Shown here piece by piece: positions 18,865 through 27,181 of a DNA stretch of 35,471 nucleotides. Both the position numbers and the translations under genes were made by a program. The number at the start of each line of letters is the position of its first letter. Within the stretch, counting starts at the first letter, position 1. Source of the stretch: an uncultured Thiotrichales bacterium (GTDB lineage Bacteria; Pseudomonadota; Gammaproteobacteria; CAIRSR01); NCBI GenBank assembly GCA_903824965.1, contig CAIJYR010000225.1, positions 1 to 35,471 on the forward strand. Direction: 5' to 3'. The notes below the pieces were generated by a model, which saw nothing but the letters and a program-made list of their open reading frames with translations, made no database searches and had not been told where the DNA came from.

Positions 18865-18880
18865 ATCAAGGAGTTGTAAA
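18851..18880 (+). repeat. 15-bp tandem duplication across the surE-nlpD junction
   Basis: TCAAGGGGTTGTAAA (18851-18865), which includes the surE stop, is followed directly by TCAAGGAGTTGTAAA (18866-18880). The second copy supplies the AAGGAG ribosome-binding site and the first base of the nlpD ATG. Confidence 0.85.
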
Positions 18881-19662
18881 TGGGCGAACGTCCACGGGCA
18901 AAAAAAATGCGTCGTGAAACATGGGCCATTTTTCTACCACTGGTGTTGTCTTCGTGTGCCAGCACGACTCCTGTAACCACGGAGACCTCTTCCGAAGAGA
19001 ATAGCGGCTTGGTATATGTGGTACATCCTGGGGATACACTGTCTGTGATAGCACTCCAACATGGAGAAAGCTACCGAGATATCGCCCGCTGGAACAATAT
19101 TCCTCCTCCGTATGCGATTCAGTCGGGTCAGCGTCTCCGTTTGACACCTCCAGCGACTGCGGCCAATCCCCCTACCAACCAGGGTGCGCCACCCACGCCG
19201 AAACCTGAGATTCGCAACAAGGTAGACTCCAGCGAAGCCGTGCTGCCGTCTACCAGTGAAACAGTTCCTCCAGCAGCAGAAGGTACCAAGACCGTCAGAA
19301 AGCTGCAGTGGCAGTGGCCTACCAGTGGGCATGTTGTGCGGGGTTTTTCCCAGTCCACGAAAGGGCTGGACATTGGTGGCCGAGAGGCTGATCCTGTGTA
19401 TGCAGCTGCGGATGGTACGGTCGTCTATACGGGTGCGGGGATCATTGGGTATGGGCCTATGATCATTCTTCGGCACAACAGCACCTACCTCAGTGCCTAC
19501 GCCCACAACAAACGGATGCTTGTCAAAGAGGGCGATCATGTGACGCAAGGTCAGCAGATTGCGGAAATGGGGGTTGATCAACGCCACCGTGCGCTGTTGC
19601 ATTTTGAGATTCGGCGCAACAGTAAATCTGTAGATCCAACGGTATATCTTCCCGAACGGTGA
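18880..19662 (+). CDS. nlpD: NlpD-like lipoprotein, LysM and degenerate LytM amidase activator
   Basis: NlpD activates the periplasmic amidase AmiC during cell separation. The 260-aa product has a lipoprotein signal with lipobox LSSC (Cys about 26) after a basic N-terminus. A LysM peptidoglycan-binding domain follows (about 44-90, YVVHPGDTLSVIALQ...), then a Pro/Thr/Ala-rich linker. The C-terminal M23/LytM domain (about 145-260) ends in LHFEIRRNSKSVDPTVYLPER. As in E. coli NlpD, the first zinc ligand region reads KGLDIGGR instead of HxGxD, so the domain is probably not a peptidase. rpoS, often the next gene, is missing. Confidence 0.93.
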   Translation: MGERPRAKKMRRETWAIFLPLVLSSCASTTPVTTETSSEENSGLVYVVHPGDTLSVIALQHGESYRDIARWNNIPPPYAIQSGQRLRLTPPATAANPPTNQGAPPTPKPEIRNKVDSSEAVLPSTSETVPPAAEGTKTVRKLQWQWPTSGHVVRGFSQSTKGLDIGGREADPVYAAADGTVVYTGAGIIGYGPMIILRHNSTYLSAYAHNKRMLVKEGDHVTQGQQIAEMGVDQRHRALLHFEIRRNSKSVDPTVYLPER

Positions 19663-19680
19663 TATAACAGAGGTGACGAG

Positions 19681-19962
19681 ATGGCCACGACATCGTTTTT
19701 CTATCCAAGGGGTTGGGTATTCTCTGGTGTGGCGGAGAGGCTTGGTGTGCCCATCGGGATACGCATCCGTGTTATGCTTGACGCTGCGTGTGCCGTTTAT
19801 ATTGCAACCAGTCCAGATGTGAAGGGGCTTGTTGTTGAATCAGAAACCTTTGAACAACTGATTGCAGAAACAAATGATCTTCTTCCGACATTGATCGGGC
19901 ATAAATCAGACGTTGGCCTGTTGACTGATTACCATTTACTCCATCCACTCATAGCATCGTAA
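19681..19962 (+). CDS. DUF1902/HicB-like antitoxin candidate
   Basis: This 93-aa protein has the core IRIRVMLDAACAVYIATSPDVKGLVVESETFEQLIAE (about 27-63), which fits the partial RNase H-like fold of DUF1902/HicB-type antitoxins. The first 25 residues are not part of that fold, so translation may begin later. A GAGGTGACGAG sequence before the ATG supports the listed start. It sits 103 bp upstream of the HicA-like gene, the antitoxin-first order seen for some DUF1902 pairs. The assignment is by motif only. Confidence 0.65.
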   Translation: MATTSFFYPRGWVFSGVAERLGVPIGIRIRVMLDAACAVYIATSPDVKGLVVESETFEQLIAETNDLLPTLIGHKSDVGLLTDYHLLHPLIAS

Positions 19963-20065
19963 TCAGCATAAATATTTAATCAGCTAACCTTTAGATTACT
20001 ATTCATCCCTTTATGTCATTCATTTAGAGTAACTTTGTGTAAAACAATTTCAAGAAGGAGGTTGC

Positions 20066-20257
20066 GTGAATGGTTTCGCAAAGTCAATAAAAGAAATATT
20101 GACCAGCAATGGATTCTATTTGTCTCGCATGGGTAAAGGCTCGCATGAGGTATGGAAGCATAATGATGGGCGACAGGTGGCTGTGAATAATATATGCAAA
20201 TCACGTCATACCGCTAATGCGATTATGAAAGAAGCGAAGATAAGTTACAAGTTCTAA
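20066..20257 (+). CDS. hicA: HicA-family mRNA interferase toxin
   Basis: HicA toxins are small double-stranded-RNA-binding-fold proteins that cleave mRNA. The 63-aa product has the family pattern: an N-terminal helix ending in LTSNGFYLSRM, then GKGSHEVWKH with the catalytic-type His27, then the strand RQVAVNN and a C-terminal helix NAIMKEAKISYKF. The start is a GTG with a strong AAGGAGG (20055-20061) just upstream; the nearby ATG at 20070 is out of frame. This end of the locus is A/T-rich compared with nlpD, which suggests acquisition. Confidence 0.8.
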   Translation: MNGFAKSIKEILTSNGFYLSRMGKGSHEVWKHNDGRQVAVNNICKSRHTANAIMKEAKISYKF

Positions 20258-20347
20258 TGCCATTCTTGAGGAATTGGTTCCGATTAGAGTAGAGCAAGTT
20301 CTCTCATGCAATCATGTGCTGTATTTCGGATAATTTCCTGTCCGAAG

Positions 20348-20596
20348 CTTTCTGACTTTCAGATCGCCCATCTCCTGAAAGGAGAGGGGTTGGGGTGAGG
20401 TAATCTTCTGGGTTTGACTTGTTTTTGATCGATTTGATTTCGTTTGTTTTGACTGATTGGATTGATTGGATTGATTGGATTGATTTGATGTACCTGCTCA
20501 GCACTATTTAAAGATCAGTCAAAAACCAGTCAAAAACAGCCTCCCCCCTCCCCAAGCCCCTCCCCTCACGGAGAGGGGCTATATCTAAAATCAAAG
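20348..20596. repeat. Palindromic intergenic repeat, copy A
   Basis: The left arm (CTTTCTGACTTTCAG... GGAGAGGGGTTGGGG...GGGTTTGACT) is inverted at the right end (AGTCAAAAACAGCC...CTCCCCAAGCCCCTCC...ATCAAAG). Each arm also forms its own CTCC/GGAG hairpin. The centre holds a 9-bp tandem array GATTGGATT at 20455, 20464 and 20473. It fills most of the 356-bp gap between hicA and the second mlaA-like gene; 20258-20347 shows nothing else. Confidence 0.8.
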
Positions 20597-20613
20597 ATCC
20601 ACTAGGAGTTCCG

Positions 20614-21402
20614 ATGCTGAAGAACGTGAAGAAAATATTGGCTACTGTTTCTTTTTTGTTGTGCGCAACGTCTGTTGCTGCTCAAACAGATCCTAGCCTC
20701 CAGAATACACCCACCAAACCGACTGCTGTAGTGCAGAATACGCTACAACCAACTAGCAATGTGCAGACCACCAAAGAGACACATCCCTCTGATCTCTTTG
20801 AATCATTCAATCGAGCGATGTTCGGGTTTAATACTTTCTTTGCCTATCATGTGGTGGATCCCAGCGCCGCCGGACTGGACAAAGTGACACCCAACTGGTT
20901 AAGAACCGCCGGTTCTAATTTTTACGAGAACCTAACTGAGCCAGAGTTTTTCTTTACCAATTTGATTGATGGCAATTTCAAAGACTCTGCTGTATCGGTC
21001 GCGAGGCTTGTGGTGAATAGCACAGTCGGCATTGCAGGTATTTTTGATGTCGCCACTTCCCTTGGTCTAAAACGGCACCAAATAGAAATCAGTGATGCCT
21101 TCTGTAACGCCGGCGTTCCGCCTGGGCCTTATGTTGTACTACCCCTGGTCGGTTCCACCAATTTGTTGAGCGGTGGACTCATGGGGGCATTGTTGGCGAC
21201 AGAATGGTATTTGCTAAGCCTGATGGATGCCACCATTGCTGCGGGTGATGCAATACTGGATACCACGGTTGGTGCCGCAAGCCTTCGTCATGTAGGCGAT
21301 GTGCCCGCATCCGCGCAGAGCGATCCATATGCCAATCAACAGAATATCTATTGGAACGACTTGAAAAAAGCCTGTCCCTCTCCCCAGACAGCCAAGAAAT
21401 AA
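20614..21402 (+). CDS. MlaA/VacJ-family outer-membrane lipid-asymmetry protein, paralogue 2
   Basis: This 262-aa protein is clearly related to the one at 290-1054: both share SFNRxMFG, YENLxEPEF, NSTxGxAG, CxAGxxPGxxVVLPLxG and EWYLL. Its signal peptide (about 1-23) ends in SVAA-Q with no lipobox. A Gln/Thr/Pro-rich spacer (about 25-55) leads into the MlaA core (about 60-250). The predicted role is removal of outer-leaflet phospholipids, but having two non-lipidated copies suggests divergence. It is followed after 39 bp by the VWA gene. Confidence 0.88.
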   Translation: MLKNVKKILATVSFLLCATSVAAQTDPSLQNTPTKPTAVVQNTLQPTSNVQTTKETHPSDLFESFNRAMFGFNTFFAYHVVDPSAAGLDKVTPNWLRTAGSNFYENLTEPEFFFTNLIDGNFKDSAVSVARLVVNSTVGIAGIFDVATSLGLKRHQIEISDAFCNAGVPPGPYVVLPLVGSTNLLSGGLMGALLATEWYLLSLMDATIAAGDAILDTTVGAASLRHVGDVPASAQSDPYANQQNIYWNDLKKACPSPQTAKK

Positions 21403-21441
21403 GCGACTCCCAAAGGCACTTGACGCTTAAGGAATCTTCTC

Positions 21442-22140
21442 ATGACACAGGCGGATTGTATTCCAGGTGCTGAGTTTGTTGATAATACGCAACAACGCAC
21501 ACCCTGTCTTTTGGTATTAGACGGTTCTGGTTCCATGGCGAATCATGGAAACATGAACCGACTGAATGAAGGGATGAAACGGCTAGAGGAAGAACTAAAA
21601 CGAGACGTGGTTGCACGTAATCGTGTTCAAATTGCGGTGATTCGGTTTGGGGGCAGTGAACCCACGTTGCTCACAGACTGGACGGACGCCGTTGAATTTG
21701 AAGCGCCGGTACTGACCGCAGAGGGTGTCACCCCGATGGGACTCGCAGTGGACATGGGATTGCACATGATCGAGGAAAGAAAGGAGCTGTACAAGAAAAA
21801 TGGCATCCCCTACACACGTCCGTGGATGTTTCTTGTCAGTGATGGTGCCCCCACGGACAGTCAATGGGAACAAAGCGCCAGGCGTTGTAACCAAGCGGAG
21901 ACGAATAAACAGGTATTGGTGTGGCCTCTTGGGGTCGTAGGATCGGACATGGCGAAATTGGCCGCGTTCAAGGCACCGAACAAAGAAGGAAAGCGCGACG
22001 TCTTTAGTCTGGACGGTATGCATTTTATAGAATTGTTCCAATGGTTGAGTGCCAGTTTATCGAGAACGAGCCAAGGAGAAATGGGGGGCACAATACAAAT
22101 TGCCGCACCTCCGGCCCGTATGATTACCATCGAAACATGA
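21442..22140 (+). CDS. TerY-like von Willebrand factor A domain protein
   Basis: The 232-aa product is a stand-alone VWA domain. The metal-ion-dependent adhesion site is complete: DGSGS (27-31), Thr97 in GVTPMG and Asp134 in VSDGAPTD. There is no signal peptide, so it is cytoplasmic. It overlaps the following PP2C gene by 4 bp (ATGA). VWA (TerY-like) plus PP2C pairs are known with a Ser/Thr kinase as a signalling triad linked to tellurite/stress-type modules. AAGGA precedes the ATG at good spacing. Confidence 0.88.
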   Translation: MTQADCIPGAEFVDNTQQRTPCLLVLDGSGSMANHGNMNRLNEGMKRLEEELKRDVVARNRVQIAVIRFGGSEPTLLTDWTDAVEFEAPVLTAEGVTPMGLAVDMGLHMIEERKELYKKNGIPYTRPWMFLVSDGAPTDSQWEQSARRCNQAETNKQVLVWPLGVVGSDMAKLAAFKAPNKEGKRDVFSLDGMHFIELFQWLSASLSRTSQGEMGGTIQIAAPPARMITIET

Positions 22141-22904
22141 TACTACTCTCCCAACACGAACCGCACATTGGAAGGACGGAGCAGGGATGGAAAATCATCG
22201 CTGCCACTGTCACAGGTGCAATGCACGAACGCAAAGGGGAGCCTGGCCAAGACGCCTATGCCGTAGGCGTGGATCAGGGTTTGTTGGTGGCGGTAGTCTG
22301 TGATGGCGCTGGAAGCGCCGTATTGGGAGGGGAAGGCGCACGGTTGTGTAGTCAACTAGTCGTTGAGGGTCTTTTGGAGATACAGGGTGAACTCACAGAA
22401 GCGTTCGTGAAAGAACGAATCGTGCTGTGTATTGATCGTGCCCGTCGATCAGTGATGAAATTCGGCGAATTAAAGGAGTATGCGGCAACCCTGGTGGGAT
22501 TGATCGCCCATCGGGAAATGGGGTGGTTCTTTCACATTGGCGATGGTGCTGGCGTAGCATTTGGCGCTGATCAAGCACAGACTGTGACAAAACCAGAAAA
22601 TGGAACCTACATCAACGAGACGTATTTTTTCACAGATGGCGACTGGCAGAACCACTTGCGAATCACGGCCTTTGGAAGTGCAGAGGCGTTGATCTTAATG
22701 AGCGATGGCGTCACCTCCTTTGCGATGCTACCATACAGCGTTGGAGTGGATGATCGATTTACTGCGCCGGTTTTTCGGTACTTGCGTGAAACTGATCCAG
22801 AACAGAGTGGACGCGCATTGTCCGGCACGCTGGGATGTGAAAATGCTCGTAAGGTCAGCGATGACGATAAAACGTTCCTTTATGTCGAACGAATGCCCGA
22901 ATAG
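22137..22904 (+). CDS. PP2C-family protein phosphatase
   Basis: The product from the ATG at 22137 is 255 aa; the frame extends upstream inside the VWA gene but has no better start. Metal-binding motifs of PP2C phosphatases are visible: GQDAYAVG (about 37-44), VVCDGAGSA (about 53-61), MSDGVTSF (about 188-195) and the C-terminal DDDKTFLYVER. It should dephosphorylate Ser/Thr residues in a pathway with the coupled VWA protein. A partner kinase would be expected next, but none is present before the ATPase operon. Confidence 0.88.
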   Translation: MILLSQHEPHIGRTEQGWKIIAATVTGAMHERKGEPGQDAYAVGVDQGLLVAVVCDGAGSAVLGGEGARLCSQLVVEGLLEIQGELTEAFVKERIVLCIDRARRSVMKFGELKEYAATLVGLIAHREMGWFFHIGDGAGVAFGADQAQTVTKPENGTYINETYFFTDGDWQNHLRITAFGSAEALILMSDGVTSFAMLPYSVGVDDRFTAPVFRYLRETDPEQSGRALSGTLGCENARKVSDDDKTFLYVERMPE

Positions 22905-23250
22905 CGCACACTTTTCTCGGATACACAGAATTCAACCTAAAAAGCGCAGTTGGATGCCGAGATTTGATTTTTCCTATGATTGCGTGGCACGCCCCCCAAC
23001 TGCTCTGCAAACAACCTGAAATTGCTGAAATCCTTATGCAGCAAGGCTTCCAGCTTGTTTGAGCGCCTTAACTGCGTTTTCTAGGTTCAACGAGAGACCG
23101 CGAGAATCCCCTGGCTGCTTGAGCCATGGAGAGATGTAGTGGCAAGAGAACACACCAAAAATCTCTTCCCAAAGGGCATAACCATGTGGCATAATGGGGG
23201 CGGTTGAATCTCTTTGTGTGGTTTGTATTTGACTATAAAGGGGATTTTCC
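22905..23250. other. 346-bp gap between the PP2C gene and the ATPase operon
   Basis: No gene is certain here. A minus-strand frame at 23034-23252 could encode 72 aa ending PGDSRGLSLNLENAVKALKQAG; it looks protein-like but has no good ribosome-binding site and no recognised family, so it may be a fragment. The end of the gap should contain the ATPase promoter; a TATAAA lies at about 23234-23239 without a clear -35. Confidence 0.4.
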
Positions 23251-23571
23251 ATGGAAGCCACTTTGCAGCGTCTGTTGGATGCAGAACGTAAGGCGCAACA
23301 GTTGGTAGACCTCGCAAGCCTGGAGCGCGATCGGATCCTCCAAGGGGCCCTTGCAGATGCAAGTGCCGCGAGTGATCGGCTGACCGCTCGGATACCCGAT
23401 ATCCAAACGTCTCTCACCGCCAAAGCCCAAGAACGTGCCAACCAGTCCATAGCAGAAATGCAGCGCCGCCATGCAGATCACCTGGCGCTGATCCATCAGT
23501 CCTCCAAGACACGTAGGGAAGAGGCCATGTTGGCAGCGATGACGATGCTGCTCGATCCGGGTCAGGCATAG
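23251..23571 (+). CDS. V-type ATPase peripheral-stalk subunit (G/H-like)
   Basis: The 106-aa product is almost entirely helical and charged, with Ala/Glu/Gln/Arg heptad-like patterns (LLDAERKAQQLVDLASLERDRIL), as expected for the small stalk subunit that pairs with subunit E. It is the first gene of the ATPase operon, four bases before subunit C. AAAGGGGA precedes the ATG. Assignment rests on the coiled-coil nature and position; sequence conservation in this family is low. Confidence 0.7.
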   Translation: MEATLQRLLDAERKAQQLVDLASLERDRILQGALADASAASDRLTARIPDIQTSLTAKAQERANQSIAEMQRRHADHLALIHQSSKTRREEAMLAAMTMLLDPGQA

Positions 23572-23575
23572 TCCC

Positions 23576-24598
23576 ATGTCAGCCGCCGCCCAGTATGCCT
23601 ACCTACACGCACGCGTGTCGGCACTGGCAAGTGGGTTGTCCCAAGAGGGAGACTTTCACACCCTGCTGGAAGACACCCTGGACGAGCCGACCATTTTGGC
23701 ACGCATTGGTTTGAACGTCGCCCCTGGAATCACCCTAGAGCAAACACTGTTCAACCGATTGCTTGCGGATGTCCAGATCCTGGTGCGTCCGACCAGTGGA
23801 GGAGCGCGTGATCTACTGATCCATTGGGTGCGACGCCACGAACTCAGCAACCTCAAAGCGATGATTCGCGGTCGTCTAATCGGGCGAACCTCTGCTGAAA
23901 TCCGAGAGGAATTGATCGATCTTGGGCCTTTTTCGGTTCTTCCCGTTGCCGAATTGCTCCAAAGTGAAGATGTGTTGGAAATGTTGCGCCGCTTGGAGAC
24001 GACCCCCTACGGCGAGGTTGCACGTCAGGCACGTGCCGCGTTTGAGGCGCGGAACGAATGGTTGGCCGTCGATGCCGCCATCGATAGGCATTATTATGCG
24101 GGTTTGAGCAGTCGCGCCCGCGCCCTGTCTGCCTCGGATCAACAATACCTACGACCCTTGTTGGGGGCCATCCTCGACCGCATCAACCTCCTTTGGTTGC
24201 TGCGCTATCGCTTTGTGTACCAGCTCGCACCCGCCCACACGTACTACCTGCTGGTACCCGCAGGTGGACACCTGACGGGCGATCCGTTGCGTGCCCTCGT
24301 AGGGATGGGGTCTATGGAGGAAGTGATCCGTGCACTTCCTGCGCCCCTGTACTCGATCGTAGAAGGGGCTGTGACGTTGACCGAGGTAGAAGATCGTATG
24401 GTGTGTGAGTTGGTGCGTCGCGCAGAGACCGTTTTGAACCGCGCTGTTTTCAGTGTGGCACGAGCCTTTGCCTATTTGGTGCTGCGTACCTACCAACTGC
24501 AACGGATCCACATTCTCCTTCGAGGCAAACAGCTTCGGTTGTCTAAAACGTTGATCACAGATACCGTCTCCTGCCCGAGGAGTGTGCACCATGTTTAA
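23576..24598 (+). CDS. atpC: V-type ATPase subunit C
   Basis: Subunit C (V0 d-type) is the funnel-shaped socket that joins the central stalk to the membrane ring. The 340-aa product is helical with the family pattern AAQYAYLHARVSALASGLSQ at the N-terminus and LRYRFVYQLAP (about 209-219). There are no membrane helices. It overlaps the next gene by 8 bp. The letter refers to the A/V-type nomenclature, not to the F-type c ring. Confidence 0.85.
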   Translation: MSAAAQYAYLHARVSALASGLSQEGDFHTLLEDTLDEPTILARIGLNVAPGITLEQTLFNRLLADVQILVRPTSGGARDLLIHWVRRHELSNLKAMIRGRLIGRTSAEIREELIDLGPFSVLPVAELLQSEDVLEMLRRLETTPYGEVARQARAAFEARNEWLAVDAAIDRHYYAGLSSRARALSASDQQYLRPLLGAILDRINLLWLLRYRFVYQLAPAHTYYLLVPAGGHLTGDPLRALVGMGSMEEVIRALPAPLYSIVEGAVTLTEVEDRMVCELVRRAETVLNRAVFSVARAFAYLVLRTYQLQRIHILLRGKQLRLSKTLITDTVSCPRSVHHV

Positions 24599-26477
24599 AT
24601 CGATCCTCATGCGGCGGGTCACGGTGTACTGCCTCCACGGGGATGCACAGGCTGTTGCCTTGGCGCTTGCTGAGGTGGGCGTCCTGCACCCGGAAGAAAG
24701 CCCTACACAAGACCTGCCCGACTTCCCTGGGCATGATCATCAGCAGGTCTACCAGGCAGCCCACGCACGCTTGGAGAAAATCCAACGCTACGCGACGCTA
24801 GAACCATCGACGGTGCCTTCCCTAGCATCCCGTACCGTTGGCAGTGAGGAACTCTCCCGCCTGAACGAAACACTCGGCGAGTGGTGGCGGGACTGTTCGC
24901 AAGCCGAAGAGCAAGCACGCACCTTGGACGAGGAAAACAAGAGGGTTTTGGAGCTTTCGCAAACCCTCGAAAATTTTGCTGGCCTCGACATCGACTTAAG
25001 CCTACTCCAAGGCAACACCCGTTTTCTGGATGTGCGCGTTGGCACGGTGCCACTCCAGAATTTCAAACGGCTGCGTGATGCTTTGCAGCTTGCTCGTTTT
25101 TTTGTGAGCGTTTTTCGCACGGTTGGGGATCATGCTCATCTGGTGGTCACGGGCCTTCGAGAAACCCACACCGACCAAGAAATCGGCGCACTGCTTGATG
25201 CGGCGGGTTGGCGCGCATTATCCATGCCGACGGAGTTTACGGGACATCCAGAACAGCTCAAACGTGATCTAGAAAATCGTCAGGTTGCTGTGAACCAGGC
25301 ACGTACCGCACTGCACGAGACGCAGGAAAACCGTAACCGCGCAGCCAGCCCTACCATGGTAGAAGCCATTCAGGTATTGCGTCTTGCGGCACCCTATGCA
25401 GAGGTCGCGGGGGTTTTGCGTGCGAGTGGTGCGCTTGCCATGCTTCAGGGCTGGGTACCTCGGCATGACGTTCCGAGACTTCACGAACACCTGAAGGGGA
25501 GAATCACAAATCCCTTTGTGCTGGAAAGCCGTGTACCAACGGCAGACGAGCGTTTGTCTGTTCCGACGCTTTTGCAGCATCCTCGCTGGTTATCCCCTTT
25601 TCTGTCGTTGGTGCAGAATTACGGAATCCCTCGGTATGGCGAGTTTGATCCGACTGGGTTGTTCGCTGTCACTTACATTTTGATGTTTGGTGCGATGTTT
25701 GGCGACCTCGGCCAGGGGGCGATTATTGCGGGTGTCGGTGTGTATTTCCGCCAACGTCTCGGAAGCACCGCTGTCTTTCTTGGGGCCATTGGCACGTCTT
25801 CTATGGTCTTTGGTGTACTCTACGGTTCTGTGTTCGGGTACGAAACCCTTCTGCCCGCGCTCTGGATGTCCCCTCTCAGCAGTCCTAACCGTATGTTGAT
25901 CTTGGCTCTGTATTGGGGCATTGGGTTTATCGTGTTGTCTACTGTGATTACCATTCGCAATCGCCTTGTGGAGGGGCACATTCTCGAAGCCCTTTTTGAC
26001 AGAAAGGGACTTGCAGGTATCCTTACCTATGTTGGGTTGCTGTGGGGTGGGTATTCCTGGGTAACCCAGGGTATATTGACCCAAGGTGCCGAAATCGGCA
26101 TCTTTGCTCCACTCCTTGTGGTCCTTGCCTATCAATGGTACGAAACGCGCTTACCTCTCCAAGAAAAGATTTTGGTTGTCTTTATCGAAGGATTCGAGAC
26201 AATTGTCAATTATCTATCCAATACGCTCTCTTTCTTGCGTGTAGCTGCTTTTAGCTTGAACCATGTTGCCCTTGCGATTGCGATTTTCACCATTGCGGGG
26301 ATGTTAGGAACGGCGGGTCATTGGATCACGGTGGTGCTCGGGAATGTTTTTATTCTCGTATTAGAAGGCGGAATCGTTGCTATTCAGGTGTTGCGCCTCG
26401 AATACTATGAGGGTTTTTCGCGGTTCTTTCGTGGGGATGGACGGGCGTTTAAACCGCTACAGTTGCGACACTCGTAG
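24591..26477 (+). CDS. atpI: V-type ATPase subunit I (membrane stator, a-type)
   Basis: Subunit I forms the two half-channels next to the rotating ring. The ATG at 24591 has GAGGAG 8 nt upstream and gives 628 aa. The N-terminal half (about 1-335) is a cytoplasmic helical arm. The C-terminal half starts with GIPRYGEFDPTGLFAVTY and has about seven membrane helices. The conserved Arg near NTLSFLRVAAFSLNHVAL is present, matching the residue that faces the ring carboxylate. The gene is followed by a palindromic repeat before atpK. Confidence 0.94.
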   Translation: MFKSILMRRVTVYCLHGDAQAVALALAEVGVLHPEESPTQDLPDFPGHDHQQVYQAAHARLEKIQRYATLEPSTVPSLASRTVGSEELSRLNETLGEWWRDCSQAEEQARTLDEENKRVLELSQTLENFAGLDIDLSLLQGNTRFLDVRVGTVPLQNFKRLRDALQLARFFVSVFRTVGDHAHLVVTGLRETHTDQEIGALLDAAGWRALSMPTEFTGHPEQLKRDLENRQVAVNQARTALHETQENRNRAASPTMVEAIQVLRLAAPYAEVAGVLRASGALAMLQGWVPRHDVPRLHEHLKGRITNPFVLESRVPTADERLSVPTLLQHPRWLSPFLSLVQNYGIPRYGEFDPTGLFAVTYILMFGAMFGDLGQGAIIAGVGVYFRQRLGSTAVFLGAIGTSSMVFGVLYGSVFGYETLLPALWMSPLSSPNRMLILALYWGIGFIVLSTVITIRNRLVEGHILEALFDRKGLAGILTYVGLLWGGYSWVTQGILTQGAEIGIFAPLLVVLAYQWYETRLPLQEKILVVFIEGFETIVNYLSNTLSFLRVAAFSLNHVALAIAIFTIAGMLGTAGHWITVVLGNVFILVLEGGIVAIQVLRLEYYEGFSRFFRGDGRAFKPLQLRHS

Positions 26478-26636
26478 GTTTTAGCATTGCCCCTCTGCCT
26501 TTCAGAAGAGTGGGGCAGGAAGAGGTAGCCTTCTGGGTTTGACTTGTCTTTGATCGAGATCAAAATGAAAGATCAAGATCAAGATCAAACCACCCTGTCT
26601 CCCCCTTCCCATTGAGGGAAAGGGGTTTATCAAAGG
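26478..26636. repeat. Palindromic intergenic repeat, copy B (inside the ATPase operon)
   Basis: A shorter member of the family: left arm GCCCCTCTGCC...CTTCTGGGTTTGACTTG, right arm CACCCTG...CCCCCTTCCC...AAAGGGG...ATCAAAGG. The centre has three GATCAA units (about 26572-26589). It fills most of the 257-bp gap between atpI and atpK; the remaining ~100 bp holds no gene and no clear promoter. Confidence 0.75.
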
Positions 26637-26734
26637 TTAGAAAACATTCGTGCTGGTATTTTGGAATCTGAACAGTTGCAAGGTTCTAAGCCCATCACGC
26701 ATCGAACATTGATCAATATTCAGGAGTATACGAA

Positions 26735-27181
26735 ATGTACTGGTTAGTTGCATTGATGGGCGTAAGTCTCCTTGGAATCATGGCGCTGGGGATCTGGTTG
26801 GAACTCCATCCCGCCGATGCGTGTGTACAGACCCCGCGTTGGTTGCGCGGAAGCGTTGGGTTCAATCTGCTGAGTTTCGTGGGGGCTGAGATCGGTCTTT
26901 TGCTGTTGGGCGTACAAAACGTGATGGCCGAACCCGTTTCCGTAGCCCCCCATGATATTTCGATTGGGATGGGTCTTGCGCTGCTTGGGTGTGGGCTTCC
27001 TACGGCTATGGCGACCATTGGGGCGGGGATTGCGATTGGGCCGGTGGGTGCTGCAGCACTTGCGGTTATTGCTGAAAAACCAGAAGCTTTTGGCCGGAGC
27101 CTGATCTTTCTAGGGCTTGCGGAAGGTGTTGCCATTTATGGCCTCGTTGTGACCATCTTGCTGCTTGGCAAAATCGGATGA
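26735..27181 (+). CDS. atpK: V-type ATPase proteolipid subunit K (rotor ring)
   Basis: The 148-aa product has four membrane helices (about 3-21, 42-64, 76-104, 120-145). The last holds the ion-binding Glu130 in GLAEGVAIYG; helix 3 is the Gly/Ala-rich partner. Glu52 lies in helix 2 (VGAEIGLLLLG), so both helical hairpins may carry a carboxylate. No Gln typical of the Na+ site is seen in helix 3, which favours H+, but this is an inference. The stop overlaps the next start as ATGA. Confidence 0.9.
   Translation: MYWLVALMGVSLLGIMALGIWLELHPADACVQTPRWLRGSVGFNLLSFVGAEIGLLLLGVQNVMAEPVSVAPHDISIGMGLALLGCGLPTAMATIGAGIAIGPVGAAALAVIAEKPEAFGRSLIFLGLAEGVAIYGLVVTILLLGKIG

Noticed and set aside
20348-20596. 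CRISPR-like array because of repeated units
   Set aside because: Units are 9 bp without unique spacers, and the arms are palindromic; there are no cas genes.
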